DNA of 64,000 nucleotides, from contig NZ_JAPDIR010000003.1 in NCBI RefSeq assembly GCF_029870595.1, forward strand, positions 124,001-188,000, read 5' to 3'. The notes below the pieces were generated by a model that saw only the letters and a program-made list of their open reading frames with translations, was not told where the DNA came from and searched no databases. Made by a program: the position numbers and the translations under genes. Each line of letters begins with the position of its first letter. Positions within the stretch are counted from its first letter, which is position 1. Shown in pieces: positions 40,298 to 48,564 of this stretch. This DNA comes from Sphingomonas sp. CBMAI 2297. GTDB taxonomy: Bacteria > Pseudomonadota > Alphaproteobacteria > Sphingomonadales > Sphingomonadaceae.

Positions 40298-40324
40298 ATA
40301 CCCTCAGAATCGAGGGGATCGGTC

Positions 40325-41443
40325 ATGGCAAGCGCGAACGGCAGGGGTAAGATGCGGGCGGGACCCGCAGGCGAACCCATGATCGACTTCTATCGTGCAA
40401 TTGTCTTTCCGAACCGGGTGCGCGAACAGCGGCAGCGGCACGGCTTCGCCAAATTGCTGCGCCTGTCGGCGAGGATTCCGGAGATCCCCTATATTCGTCT
40501 TTCGAAGATCGAACGCGGCGAAGTCGTCGCGCGGCCGGACGAGCTTCGCCGCGTCGCCGCCGCGCTCGGCATCGCCCCGGCCGACCTGCTGCTCGACATC
40601 GACGCCGCCGATTTCGACATCGCCGCCTGGGCCGAGCCGTTCAGCGACGGCGCCCAGATCGACCTGAAGGAAGAGCGGTTCGCCGTGCTGCTCGGGGCCG
40701 CGCTGCGCGCCCGCCGCACGCTCGATCCCGCGCTGACCATCGCCCTGATCGAGCGCGACTATGGCCTGCCGCCGGTCAACCTCTCGCGCGTGGAGAATGC
40801 GCAGAAGCCGTTCAGCCGCTGGAACACGGCCGTCCAGCGCGCGCTGTTCGCGCTGTTCGGCGTCGCCGACGAACCCGCATTGCGTGCGGAAGTGGAGAAG
40901 CGCCGCGCCACGGGCGCGCTCGACCCGTTCCTCGCCACCATCGCCAATCCCGAGACCCGGATCGCCCGCACCCGCGAGCGCGTCGCCGAACTGCTGGCGG
41001 CGCTGCGCGAGGAAGCGCCCGCGCCGGCCGCCGTTCCGGCCGCGACGCCCTTGCCGCTCCCGGGCGCGCCGGTGACCGCGATCCGCCTGCTGCCGGTCTT
41101 CGGCGCGCCCCTGCCCCATGGCCTGATCGGCCACCAGCCGACCGGCAAGACAGTGGAAGCCCCCCATATCGCGGGGCCCCGCGCCTTCGGCCTCAAGGTG
41201 TGCCGCGCCACGCTGGGCGGCGGCCTGCCCGCCCAGGCGATCGTGGTCGCCGATCCCGATCGCCTGCCGGTGCCCGGCGGGCTCGCCGCGCTGCGCGAGG
41301 AGGAAGGCTGGCGGCTGCTCTCGGTCGCATCGGGCCGCGACGGGCGGATGATCGGCTACAGCATCAATCCCGACATGGAAGTATCGCTCGACGACTGCGA
41401 TCCGGCACGCCTGGCCGCGATCGTCTCTGCCGTCTTCCTCTGA
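40325..41443 (+). CDS. XRE/HTH-type transcriptional regulator with two HTH-like segments
   Basis: A 372-residue protein starting at ATG 40325 with GAGGGG upstream. An XRE-like HTH lies at about 30-90 (NRVREQRQRHGFAKLL, IPYIRLSKIERGEVVARPDELRRVAAALGIAPADLLL). A second, weaker one follows at about 120-190 (RARRTLDPALTIALIERDYGLPPVNLSRVENAQKPFSRW, QRALFALFGVADEP). The C-terminus is a separate domain (about 285-372) with alternating strands and helices (VCRATLGGGLPAQAIVVADPDRLPVPGGL) and may sense a ligand. Target genes are unknown. Confidence 0.65.
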   Translation: MASANGRGKMRAGPAGEPMIDFYRAIVFPNRVREQRQRHGFAKLLRLSARIPEIPYIRLSKIERGEVVARPDELRRVAAALGIAPADLLLDIDAADFDIAAWAEPFSDGAQIDLKEERFAVLLGAALRARRTLDPALTIALIERDYGLPPVNLSRVENAQKPFSRWNTAVQRALFALFGVADEPALRAEVEKRRATGALDPFLATIANPETRIARTRERVAELLAALREEAPAPAAVPAATPLPLPGAPVTAIRLLPVFGAPLPHGLIGHQPTGKTVEAPHIAGPRAFGLKVCRATLGGGLPAQAIVVADPDRLPVPGGLAALREEEGWRLLSVASGRDGRMIGYSINPDMEVSLDDCDPARLAAIVSAVFL

Positions 41444-41472
41444 TCGCGGCGCCCGTGCTAGGGCGCGCTCCC

Positions 41473-42144
41473 ATGGGGATCATCGTCGCGATCGAGGGCG
41501 CCGACGGCGTCGGCAAGAACACCATTTCGAGGCTGCTCTGCGAAACGCTCCAGGCAGCGGGCAAGACCGCCACGGTGATCGGCTTCCCACGCTATGGCGA
41601 GACCGTCGCCGGCGTGACGATCGGCCGCTACATGGCCGGCGACATGCCCGTTCCGGTACGCCCCCATGCCGCCGCGACGCTCTATGCGCTCGACCGGTTC
41701 GAGTGGCGCGACCAGATCCTGGCCGCGGCCGCGGCGCATGACGTGCTGATCTTCGACCGCTACGTCGCCTCGAACATGGCCTATCAGGGCGCGCGCGTGC
41801 CGGCGGAGGAGAGCCGCGCGCTGATGGAATGGATCCTGGCGCTCGAGACTGGCCAGTTCGCCCTGCCCGCCCCCGCCCTCTCCATCTATCTGAACACACC
41901 CTGGGAACTGGCCCGCGCGCTGATCCTGCAAAAGGCCGAGCGCAGCTATACCAGCAAGAGCTTCGACGAATATGAGGCCGATGTCGCGCTCCAGCAGCGG
42001 GTGCGGGGCAATTACGAAGCGATCGTGGCGGCCGGCCTGCTCGGCCCGTGGCGGATGGTGCACGCCAGCGCGGACGGGACGATGCGCCCGCCGGCCGAGA
42101 TCGTCGGCGAGATCCTCGCGCTGCTGGAAGCGGTTCCGCAATAA
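41473..42144 (+). CDS. tmk: Thymidylate kinase-like protein
   Basis: A 223-residue P-loop kinase converting dTMP to dTDP, or a close relative. Walker A is GADGVGKN at about 9-16 (Asn in place of the usual Ser/Thr), followed by GFPRYGETVAGVTIGRYM, the DRY-type motif (FDRYVASNMAYQGAR, about 96-110) and a lid-like region (QKAERSYTSKSFDEYEAD). The Arg-rich lid and FPRY motif fit dTMP kinase. It does not belong functionally to the flagellar or xylose genes. A second, standard tmk elsewhere in the genome would make this a paralogue. Confidence 0.7.
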   Translation: MGIIVAIEGADGVGKNTISRLLCETLQAAGKTATVIGFPRYGETVAGVTIGRYMAGDMPVPVRPHAAATLYALDRFEWRDQILAAAAAHDVLIFDRYVASNMAYQGARVPAEESRALMEWILALETGQFALPAPALSIYLNTPWELARALILQKAERSYTSKSFDEYEADVALQQRVRGNYEAIVAAGLLGPWRMVHASADGTMRPPAEIVGEILALLEAVPQ

Positions 42145-42166
42145 GGCGTAAAGCGGCGCGACCGGC

Positions 42167-42206
42167 TTGACAGCCCACCCCGTGGCGCCGCATGGTAGCG
42201 CTATCA
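42167..42206 (+). promoter_or_regulatory. xylX promoter with LacI-type operator
   Basis: TTGACA (42167-42172) is a good -35. The -10 region is covered by the near-perfect palindrome TGGTAGCGCTATCA (42193-42206), so a bound repressor would block polymerase. The same operator occurs in reverse at 51324. Confidence 0.7.
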
Positions 42207-42231
42207 AAAGCAGATATTGGGGCGAGAGGAT

Positions 42232-43356
42232 TTGAAAGCGTCTCCGGCGGAAGTGCTGCCTGTCGATCATGACAAGGCGATTCTGGTTGGTCGTGTCCTG
42301 ACGGAAGCGGGGCCCAGCCCCGTGATCCTGCGCGACGGCCGGATCCTCGACGTATCGGCCAGCGCCGCCACCGTCTCCGATCTGCTCGACCATGCCGATC
42401 CGGCGGGCGTTGCCGGCATCGACATCGGTGCCATAGCCGATATTGGTAGCGATAACGGCCCCGTCCTGCTCGCCCCGATCGACCTGCAATGCGTCAAGGC
42501 CTGCGGCGTCACCTTCGCGCTCTCGGCGATCGAGCGGGTGATCGAGGAGCGCGCCCGCGGAGATGCCGACAAGGCGGCGGCGATCCGCGGCGACCTGGAG
42601 GCCAGGATCGGCTCGGGCATCCGCGCGGTCGTTCCCGGCAGCCCCGAGGCGGCGAGCCTGAAGGCCGCGCTGATCGAGGCAGGCATGTGGTCGCAATATC
42701 TCGAGGTCGCGATCGGCCCCGATGCCGAAGTGTTCACCAAGGCGCCCGTGCTTTCCGCGGTCGGCTGGGGAGCGGACATCGGCGTGCGCTCGGACAGCGA
42801 CTGGAACAATCCCGAGCCCGAAGTGGTGCTGATCGTCGACCGGCACGGCACGCCCCGGGGCGCGACGCTGGGCAACGACGTCAATCTGCGCGACTTCGAG
42901 GGACGCAGCGCCCTGCTGCTGGGCAAGGCCAAGGACAACAACGCCTCGACTGCGCTGGGGCCGTTCATCCGCCTGTTCGACGATGGCTTCACCATGGACG
43001 ATGTCCGCGCCGCCGAGATCGACCTGGTCATCGACGGACCCGAGGGCTATCGCCTGGAGGGCACCAACAAGATGAGCCAGATCAGCCGCGATCCCACCGA
43101 GCTGGTCCGCCAGGCGCTGAGCGAGCATCAATATCCGGACGGCTTCGCGCTGTTCCTCGGCACGCTGTTCGCCCCGATCCAGGATCGCGACCATCCGGGC
43201 CGCGGCTTCACCCACAAGGACGGCGACCTGGTGCGCATCTCGAGCCCGAAGCTCGGCACCCTCGCCAACCGCGTCACCACCTCCAAGGCGGCCGCGCCCT
43301 GGACGTTCGGCATCCGCGAGCTGATGCGCAACCTGGCGGGCCGCGGCCTGCTGTGA
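42232..43356 (+). CDS. xylX: 2-keto-3-deoxy-xylonate dehydratase XylX (fumarylacetoacetate hydrolase family)
   Basis: Removes water from 2-keto-3-deoxy-xylonate to give 2-oxoglutarate semialdehyde in the Weimberg pathway. The ~374-residue product has FAH-family blocks: IDLQCVKACGVTFALSAIERVIEERARGD, EAGMWSQYLEVAIGPDAEVFTK, GADIGVRSDSDWNNPEPEVVLIVDRHG, GNDVNLRDFEGRSALLLGKAKDNNAS and a C-terminal GRGFTHKDGDLVRISSPKLGTL. The acidic metal ligands lie in the E/D-rich middle. The start is uncertain: TTG 42232 is used, TTG 42217 and GTG 42253 are alternatives. It opens xylX-xylB-xylC. Confidence 0.85.
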   Translation: MKASPAEVLPVDHDKAILVGRVLTEAGPSPVILRDGRILDVSASAATVSDLLDHADPAGVAGIDIGAIADIGSDNGPVLLAPIDLQCVKACGVTFALSAIERVIEERARGDADKAAAIRGDLEARIGSGIRAVVPGSPEAASLKAALIEAGMWSQYLEVAIGPDAEVFTKAPVLSAVGWGADIGVRSDSDWNNPEPEVVLIVDRHGTPRGATLGNDVNLRDFEGRSALLLGKAKDNNASTALGPFIRLFDDGFTMDDVRAAEIDLVIDGPEGYRLEGTNKMSQISRDPTELVRQALSEHQYPDGFALFLGTLFAPIQDRDHPGRGFTHKDGDLVRISSPKLGTLANRVTTSKAAAPWTFGIRELMRNLAGRGLL

Positions 43357-43422
43357 GCGATTTACTCGGACAAATTAAACGCTATTCCAAGGTGCCCTGT
43401 TCTCATGTCGGAAGCTGATCCC

Positions 43423-44202
43423 ATGCACGTGCCGCTCACTCGCGATCAGCGCGCCCTCTATCCGAGCCTGAAGGGCAAGCGCGTGCTGATCACCGGCGGC
43501 GGATCGGGCATCGGCGCCGGCATGGTCGAGGGCTTTGTCCGCCAGGGCTGCGACGTCACCTTCTTCGACATCGCCGATACGGAGTCGCAGGCGCTGATCG
43601 CCGGCCTCGCCGGCCTGGGGCAGCCGCCGGTCTACGAGCATGTCGACCTGACCGACGTGGCCGGTGCCAAGGCCCGGATCGCGCGGCTGATCGAGGATTT
43701 CGGCAGCTTCGACATCCTGGTGAACAACGCCGCGAACGACGATCGCCACACGATCGAGGAAGTCACGGAAGAATACTGGGAAAACCGGCTCAACGTGAAC
43801 CTGCGGCACCTGTTCTTCTGCGCCCAGGCGGTGATCCCGGGGATGAAGGCCAAGGGCGCCGGCGTGATCATCAACCTGGGCTCGATCTCCTGGCATCTCG
43901 CGCTGGAGGAGCTGACGCTCTACCAGACGGCCAAGGCCGCGATCGAGGGCCTGACCCGCAGCTTCGCGCGCGAGCTGGGCCCCGACAATATCCGCTCGGT
44001 CTGCATCGTGCCCGGCAATGTGAAGACCCCGCGCCAGATGAAATGGTACACGCCCGAGGGCGAGGCGGAGATCGTCAAGGCCCAGTGCCTGAAGGGCCGG
44101 CTGGTGCCCGACGACATCGCGGCGATGGCGCTGTTCCTCGCCTCGGACGACGCACGGCTGATCACCGGCCACGAATATTTCGTCGACGCGGGCTGGCGCT
44201 GA
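43423..44202 (+). CDS. xylB: D-xylose 1-dehydrogenase XylB (short-chain dehydrogenase)
   Basis: Oxidises D-xylose to xylonolactone with NAD. The ~259-residue SDR has the cofactor motif GGGSGIG at 25-31, NNAAND, the catalytic Ser in LGSISWHLAL and Tyr167/Lys171 in YQTAK. The C-terminal stretches GNVKTPRQMKWYTPEGEAEIV, QCLKGRLVPDD and TGHEYFVDAGWR are closely similar to the Caulobacter xylose dehydrogenase as I recall it. GGAAG supports ATG 43423; ATG 43405 is also in frame. Confidence 0.92.
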   Translation: MHVPLTRDQRALYPSLKGKRVLITGGGSGIGAGMVEGFVRQGCDVTFFDIADTESQALIAGLAGLGQPPVYEHVDLTDVAGAKARIARLIEDFGSFDILVNNAANDDRHTIEEVTEEYWENRLNVNLRHLFFCAQAVIPGMKAKGAGVIINLGSISWHLALEELTLYQTAKAAIEGLTRSFARELGPDNIRSVCIVPGNVKTPRQMKWYTPEGEAEIVKAQCLKGRLVPDDIAAMALFLASDDARLITGHEYFVDAGWR

Positions 44203-44205
44203 GCG

Positions 44206-45093
44206 ATGGGCGTGGTGACCTCGGCACCGGCAAGTGTCTGGTCGCTCGCCGCGCCGCTGCTCGAAGGGCCGGTTTGGGTGGCGCGCGACGCCGCCCTGTG
44301 GTTCGTCGACATCAAGGGCCACGCCATCCATCGCTACGATCCCGCGACGGGCGACAGGCGCAGCTGGAGCGCGCCCGGCCAGGTGGGCTTCGTGCTGCCC
44401 GTGGCGAGCGGCGGCTTCGTCGCGGGGCTGCAGACCGGGCTTGCCCGGTTCGATCCGGCTGGCGGCGGCTTCGCGCACCTGGTCGATCCCGAACCGGAAA
44501 GGCCGGGAAACCGGCTGAACGACGCCACCGTCGATCCCGCCGGCCGGCTATGGTTCGGCACGATGGACGACAGCGAGGCCGCCGATACCGGCGCGATCTA
44601 CCGGCTGGCGGCGGATGGCCGCTGCATCGCCGCGAGCCCCTTCGCCGCGATCACCAACGGCCCGGCGGTGAGCCCCGACGGGCGGACGCTCTACCATATC
44701 GATACGCTGGGCGGCGTGATCCATGCCTGTGACCTGGCCACGGACGGCAGCCTGGCCAACCGGCGGGAATTCGCCCGCATCCCCAACGAGCAGGGCTATC
44801 CCGACGGGCCGACCGTGGACGCGGAAGGCTGCCTGTGGGTGGGGCTCTACAAGGGATCGGCGGTGCGCCGCTACGCTCCCTCCGGGGAACTGCTGGAGAC
44901 CGTGCCGTTTCCCGTCGATGCGATCACCAAGATCGCCTTTGGCGGGCCCGATCTGCGAACGGTCTATGCGACCACCGCCAACAAGCACCTCTCCCCGGCG
45001 GAGAAGGCGGCGACCCCGCAGGCGGGGGACCTGTTCGCCTTTCGCGTCTCGGTGCCCGGCGTGGCCGGCGCGCTGATCCAGGAAGGCGCCTGA
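44206..45093 (+). CDS. xylC: Xylonolactonase XylC (SMP-30/gluconolactonase family)
   Basis: Hydrolyses xylonolactone to xylonate. The 295-residue six-bladed propeller has the SMP-30 hallmarks: LLEGPVWVARDAALWFVDIKG with the metal-binding Glu near residue 20, NRLNDATVDPAGRLWFGTMD with the Asn/Asp ligands (~105-120), and GYPDGPTVDAEGCLWVGLYKG with Asp near 205. Length is normal. It starts 3 bp after the xylB stop. Confidence 0.92.
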   Translation: MGVVTSAPASVWSLAAPLLEGPVWVARDAALWFVDIKGHAIHRYDPATGDRRSWSAPGQVGFVLPVASGGFVAGLQTGLARFDPAGGGFAHLVDPEPERPGNRLNDATVDPAGRLWFGTMDDSEAADTGAIYRLAADGRCIAASPFAAITNGPAVSPDGRTLYHIDTLGGVIHACDLATDGSLANRREFARIPNEQGYPDGPTVDAEGCLWVGLYKGSAVRRYAPSGELLETVPFPVDAITKIAFGGPDLRTVYATTANKHLSPAEKAATPQAGDLFAFRVSVPGVAGALIQEGA

Positions 45094-45161
45094 GCCCCGG
45101 CGGGGAGGATTGGCTGAACTGCAACATGCCTGGCAGATGCGAGCCCCGAAGAAAGGCAATT

Positions 45162-45182
45162 ATAGTCAATAATATTGACTAT
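45162..45182 (+). promoter_or_regulatory. 21-bp perfect palindromic operator of the MarR gene
   Basis: ATAGTCAATA-A-TATTGACTAT, 10-bp perfect arms around one base, ending 18 bp before the marR start. Its AT content stands out from the surroundings. It is the expected kind of autorepression site for a MarR dimer, covering the promoter. Confidence 0.8.
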
Positions 45183-45200
45183 CTAGAATTGGGACTGTAA

Positions 45201-45668
45201 ATGTCCCTTATGACGGACCAAGCCTCCCTTCCAATTCCCCTGCCCGCCTTGCTGCGCCACGCGCGTCACACCTATGGCGCCGCGATGCGGGCGGCGCTGG
45301 TAGCGAGCGGCCATGACGACATCCCCGGCAACGGGCTCTATGTGATCGGCGCGCTGGCGCTGGGCGAGGCGCCCCTCGCCCAGATCATCCGGGAGCTGCG
45401 GGTGAGCAAACAGGCGGCCGGCCAGCTGGTGGATGCGCTGGTGCTGCGCGGCTATCTCGACCGGCAGGTCGACCCGGCGGACCGGCGCCGGCTGACGGTG
45501 ACGCTGACCGAGCGCGGCCGCGCCGCCGCCGACACGCAGATCGCCGCGCGCATGGCGATCGATGCCGAGCTGGCCGCACGGATGGGCGCGGAGAAGATCC
45601 GCCACGCCCGCGACGTGCTCACCGCGCTGATCGACATCGGCCATGGGGCCGAGGGCGATAGCGATTGA
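45201..45668 (+). CDS. MarR-family transcriptional regulator
   Basis: A 155-residue winged-helix dimer. The DNA-binding part is at about 50-105: IGALALGEAPLAQIIRELRVSKQAAGQLVDALVLRGYLDRQVDPADRRRLTVTLTERGRAA, with the wing DPADRRR. Flanking helices form the dimer interface. The ligand is unknown. It follows xylC but has its own operator and probably its own promoter; whether it touches the xylose genes is not shown. Confidence 0.9.
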   Translation: MSLMTDQASLPIPLPALLRHARHTYGAAMRAALVASGHDDIPGNGLYVIGALALGEAPLAQIIRELRVSKQAAGQLVDALVLRGYLDRQVDPADRRRLTVTLTERGRAAADTQIAARMAIDAELAARMGAEKIRHARDVLTALIDIGHGAEGDSD

Positions 45669-45800
45669 GCAATGGCTCCGCTGCCCAGCGATCAGGAGAC
45701 CGTAGCAGACCCCCGTCATAGGGTGATAGGGGATGTTCGAAGCAATCGCGCGGAGGCTTGCCGGAAACGGCAAGACGAGCCTCGCCCACCTTGCCTCTGG

Positions 45801-45830
45801 CCCTGGGTCCCCGCCGGCGCGGGGATGACG
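45801..45830. repeat. Single arm of dispersed repeat, type B
   Basis: CCCTGGGTCCCCGCCGGCGC..GGGGATGACG matches one arm of the element at 30411-30545. The rest of the 45669-45914 gap between converging genes holds a short C/G-rich hairpin (CTCCCTCCCCGGGGAGAGAG) and no gene. Confidence 0.7.
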
Positions 45831-45914
45831 AGGAAGGGATGACGGAGTCTGCCGATTGAATCCTGACCCTGGCCCTCTCCCTCCCCGGGGAGAGAGAAGG
45901 TGCCGCTCAGAACG

Positions 45915-46589
45915 TCAGGCCGGCCCCAGCACCGTCACGTTCACATCGATGCGGTGGCGATAGCCGAGGCGCTCGTACAGGCCGATGGCCGACGCATTGT
46001 CCGCATAGGCGTGCAGGAAGGGTATTTCCCCGCGCGCCACGATCCGGGCGGCGACCACCCGCATCAGCTTGCCGGCAAGGCCCAGGCCACGAAAATCGGG
46101 ATGGGTGCACACGCCGCTGACTTCGGTGAAGTCGCGCGGCTTCATCCGCTCGCCCGCCATCGCGATCAGCCGCCCCTCGTGCCGGATGCCGATGAACCCG
46201 CCAAGCTGATGGGTGCGAGCGAAGAAGGGCCCGGGCTCGGTGAGCAGGGCGAGCGCCAGCATCTCGGCCGCGTCGGCGTCACCCAGTTCGAGAAAGGCGA
46301 AATCGGGATCGGCGGGCGCGGGATGCTCCGCGACCATCTGGACGCCCATGCGGTGCTTCAGGACGATCGCGTCCGGGACGGGAGGCAGCGGGTCCTTCTC
46401 CAGCACGATCGCCGGCCCGGTGCGGGCAACCAGCGCACCGAGCGCCGCCAGCGGTTCGTAGCCGTGGTTCACCACGGTGGCGAAAGTCGCATAGTCGCCG
46501 TCATAGCGCTGGGCGAGCCCCGCGCCGCGCGCGAGATGCTGCTGGCGGGAACAGAGCGCGGACCAGGCGGGATTGTCGAGCGGGTGCAT
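45915..46589 (-). CDS. GNAT-family N-acetyltransferase
   Basis: A 224-residue protein with the GNAT acetyl-CoA motif near the C-terminus (VSGVCTHPDFRGLGLAGKLMRVVAARI, Arg/Gly-rich loop at about 167-173) and ADNASAIGLYERLGYRHRIDV. The N-terminal half is a second, degenerate domain. The substrate is unknown. It lies 48 bp downstream of xylD on the same strand and may be transcribed with it. Confidence 0.85.
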   Translation of the reverse strand: MHPLDNPAWSALCSRQQHLARGAGLAQRYDGDYATFATVVNHGYEPLAALGALVARTGPAIVLEKDPLPPVPDAIVLKHRMGVQMVAEHPAPADPDFAFLELGDADAAEMLALALLTEPGPFFARTHQLGGFIGIRHEGRLIAMAGERMKPRDFTEVSGVCTHPDFRGLGLAGKLMRVVAARIVARGEIPFLHAYADNASAIGLYERLGYRHRIDVNVTVLGPA

Positions 46590-46637
46590 GGCGAAGTCCC
46601 TACCTCATTCCTCCCCCCGGAGGGGGAGGAATTTGGG

Positions 46638-48413
46638 CTAGTGATTGTGCCGCGGCACCTTCTCGCTCGTCCGCCGGTATTTCAGCGCGAAATCGAGCAC
46701 TCCGCCCTCGCCCAGCTGGCCGACCTTCTCGCGATACATCTCCTCCCAGGGCGTATTGCTCTCCGGGATCGGCGGGGCGGGCTCGGCCTTGCGGCGGGCG
46801 ATCTCGTCCGGCGCGACCAGCGCATCGCAGGTGCCGGCATTCAGGTCGATGCGGATCGTGTCGCCGGTGCGCAACCAGGCCAGGCCGCCGCCCGCCGCGC
46901 TCTCCGGCGAGGCGTTGAGGATCGAGGGACTGTCCGACGTGCCCGACTGGCGGCCGTCGCCCAGCGTGGGCAGGCTCATGATGCCTCGCTGGATCAGGTG
47001 ATCGGGCGGCTGCATGTTGACGACTTCCGCCGAGCCCGGCCAGCCGATCGGGCCCGAGCCACGGATGACGAGGATGCAATTCTCGTCGATGTCCAGCGCC
47101 GGATCGTTGATATTGTGGTGATAATCGTCCGAGCCGTCGAACACGATCGCCCGGCCCTCGAACACGCCTTCCCGGCCGGGGCGCGAGAGGTAGCGGGCGC
47201 GGAAATCCTCGGAGATCACGCTGGTCTTCATGATCGCCATGTCGAACAGGTTGCCCGAGAGGACGAGGAAGCCGGCCTTTTGCCTGAGCGGCCGGTCCCA
47301 TTCGAAGATCACCTGGCGATCGGTGACGGCACGGCCGGCGACATTCTCGGCGAGCGTCTTGCCGGTGCAGGTCATCACATCGCCGTTCAGCGCGCCGTTC
47401 GCCAGCATCTCGGTCAGCACCGCGGGGATGCCGCCGGCCCGGTGGAAGCGCTCGGAAAGATATTCGCCCGCCGGCTGCATATTGACCACTAGCGGCAGGT
47501 CATAGCCGGCGCGCCAGTCGTCCGGCGTGATCTCGATGCCGGCATGGCGAGCCATGGCGTCGAGATGCGGCTGCGCGTTGGTGGAGCCGCCGATCGCGGT
47601 GAGCAGCCGGATCGCGTTCAGGAAGCTATCGCGGGTGAGGATCCGGGAGGGGCGCAGGTCCTCATAGGCCATCTCGACGATGCGCTTGCCGGTCTCATAG
47701 GCCATCTGGCCGCGCTCGCGATACGGCGCCGGGATCATCGCGCAGCCGGGGAGCGACATGCCGAGCCCCTCCGCGATGCTGTTCATCGTCGAGGCGGTGC
47801 CCATGGTGTTGCAATGGCCCGACGAGGGTGCGCTCTCCATCGCGCGGCGGAGGAACTCGGCCTCGTCGATCTCGCCCGCGGCCATCCTGCGGCGGCTACG
47901 CCAGATCACCGTTCCGGAGCCCACCAGCTCGCCTTCGTGCCAGCCGTCGAGCATCGGGCCGCCCGACAGGACGATCGCCGGAATGTCGACGGTGGAGGCG
48001 GCCATGAGGGACGAAGGGGTGGTCTTGTCGCAGCCGGTGGTGAGGATCACCGCATCGATCGGATAGCCGTTGAGGATCTCGACCAGGCCGAGATAGGCGA
48101 GGTTGCGATCGAGCGCTGCCGTCGGCCGGCGGCAATTCTCGAAGATCGGATGGAGCGGAAACTCCATCGGCACCCCGCCCGCCGCCAGGATGCCGGCGCG
48201 GGCGCGCTTCACCGTCTCCAGATGGATGCGGTTGCAGGGGGCGATATCGCTGCCCGATTGCGCGATGCCGATGATCGGCTTGCCCGAGGTCAGCTCCTCG
48301 GGCGTGATGCCGTAGTTCATGAAACGCTCGAGATAGAGCGCCGCCATGTCGGCACGGCCGGGCGCTGCGAACCACTCGCGCGAGCGGAAGGGGCGGACGG
48401 GGGTGCGGGTCAT
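46638..48413 (-). CDS. xylD: Xylonate dehydratase XylD (IlvD/Edd family)
   Basis: Dehydrates D-xylonate to 2-keto-3-deoxy-xylonate with an Fe-S cluster. The 591-residue product has the three cluster cysteines in family positions: SGSDIAPCN (Cys60), TTGCDKTTPS (Cys128) and SGHCNTMGTASTMN (Cys201). Other blocks are GGSTNAQPHL, NGALNGDVMTCTGKTL, GSGPIGWPGSAEVVNMQPPDHL and GDGRQSGTSDSPSILN. The length fits sugar-acid dehydratases. AAGGAAAT precedes the ATG. It is apart from xylX-xylB-xylC, downstream of the permease gene. Confidence 0.93.
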   Translation of the reverse strand: MTRTPVRPFRSREWFAAPGRADMAALYLERFMNYGITPEELTSGKPIIGIAQSGSDIAPCNRIHLETVKRARAGILAAGGVPMEFPLHPIFENCRRPTAALDRNLAYLGLVEILNGYPIDAVILTTGCDKTTPSSLMAASTVDIPAIVLSGGPMLDGWHEGELVGSGTVIWRSRRRMAAGEIDEAEFLRRAMESAPSSGHCNTMGTASTMNSIAEGLGMSLPGCAMIPAPYRERGQMAYETGKRIVEMAYEDLRPSRILTRDSFLNAIRLLTAIGGSTNAQPHLDAMARHAGIEITPDDWRAGYDLPLVVNMQPAGEYLSERFHRAGGIPAVLTEMLANGALNGDVMTCTGKTLAENVAGRAVTDRQVIFEWDRPLRQKAGFLVLSGNLFDMAIMKTSVISEDFRARYLSRPGREGVFEGRAIVFDGSDDYHHNINDPALDIDENCILVIRGSGPIGWPGSAEVVNMQPPDHLIQRGIMSLPTLGDGRQSGTSDSPSILNASPESAAGGGLAWLRTGDTIRIDLNAGTCDALVAPDEIARRKAEPAPPIPESNTPWEEMYREKVGQLGEGGVLDFALKYRRTSEKVPRHNH

Positions 48414-48422
48414 ATTTCCTTC

Positions 48423-48556
48423 TCGATCCTCCCCGGCACGGGGAGGGGGACCGCCGCGAAGCGGGGGTGGAGGGGGCTCTCCGCGAAGGACATGGCTGGT
48501 GGAGAGCCCCCTCCACCAGCCTTCGGCTGGTCCCCCTCCCCGTAACAGGGGAGGAT
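48423..48556. repeat. GC-rich inverted repeats between the permease and xylD
   Basis: CTCCCCGGCACGGGGAG, GGAGAGCCCCCTCCACC.. and CCCCTCCCCGTAACAGGGGAGG form several overlapping stems. They resemble the C/T-rich hairpins at 11598 and 55620 and fill the whole gap between the two genes, so they may stabilise or attenuate the shared transcript. Confidence 0.5.
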
Positions 48557-48564
48557 TTGAAGGG

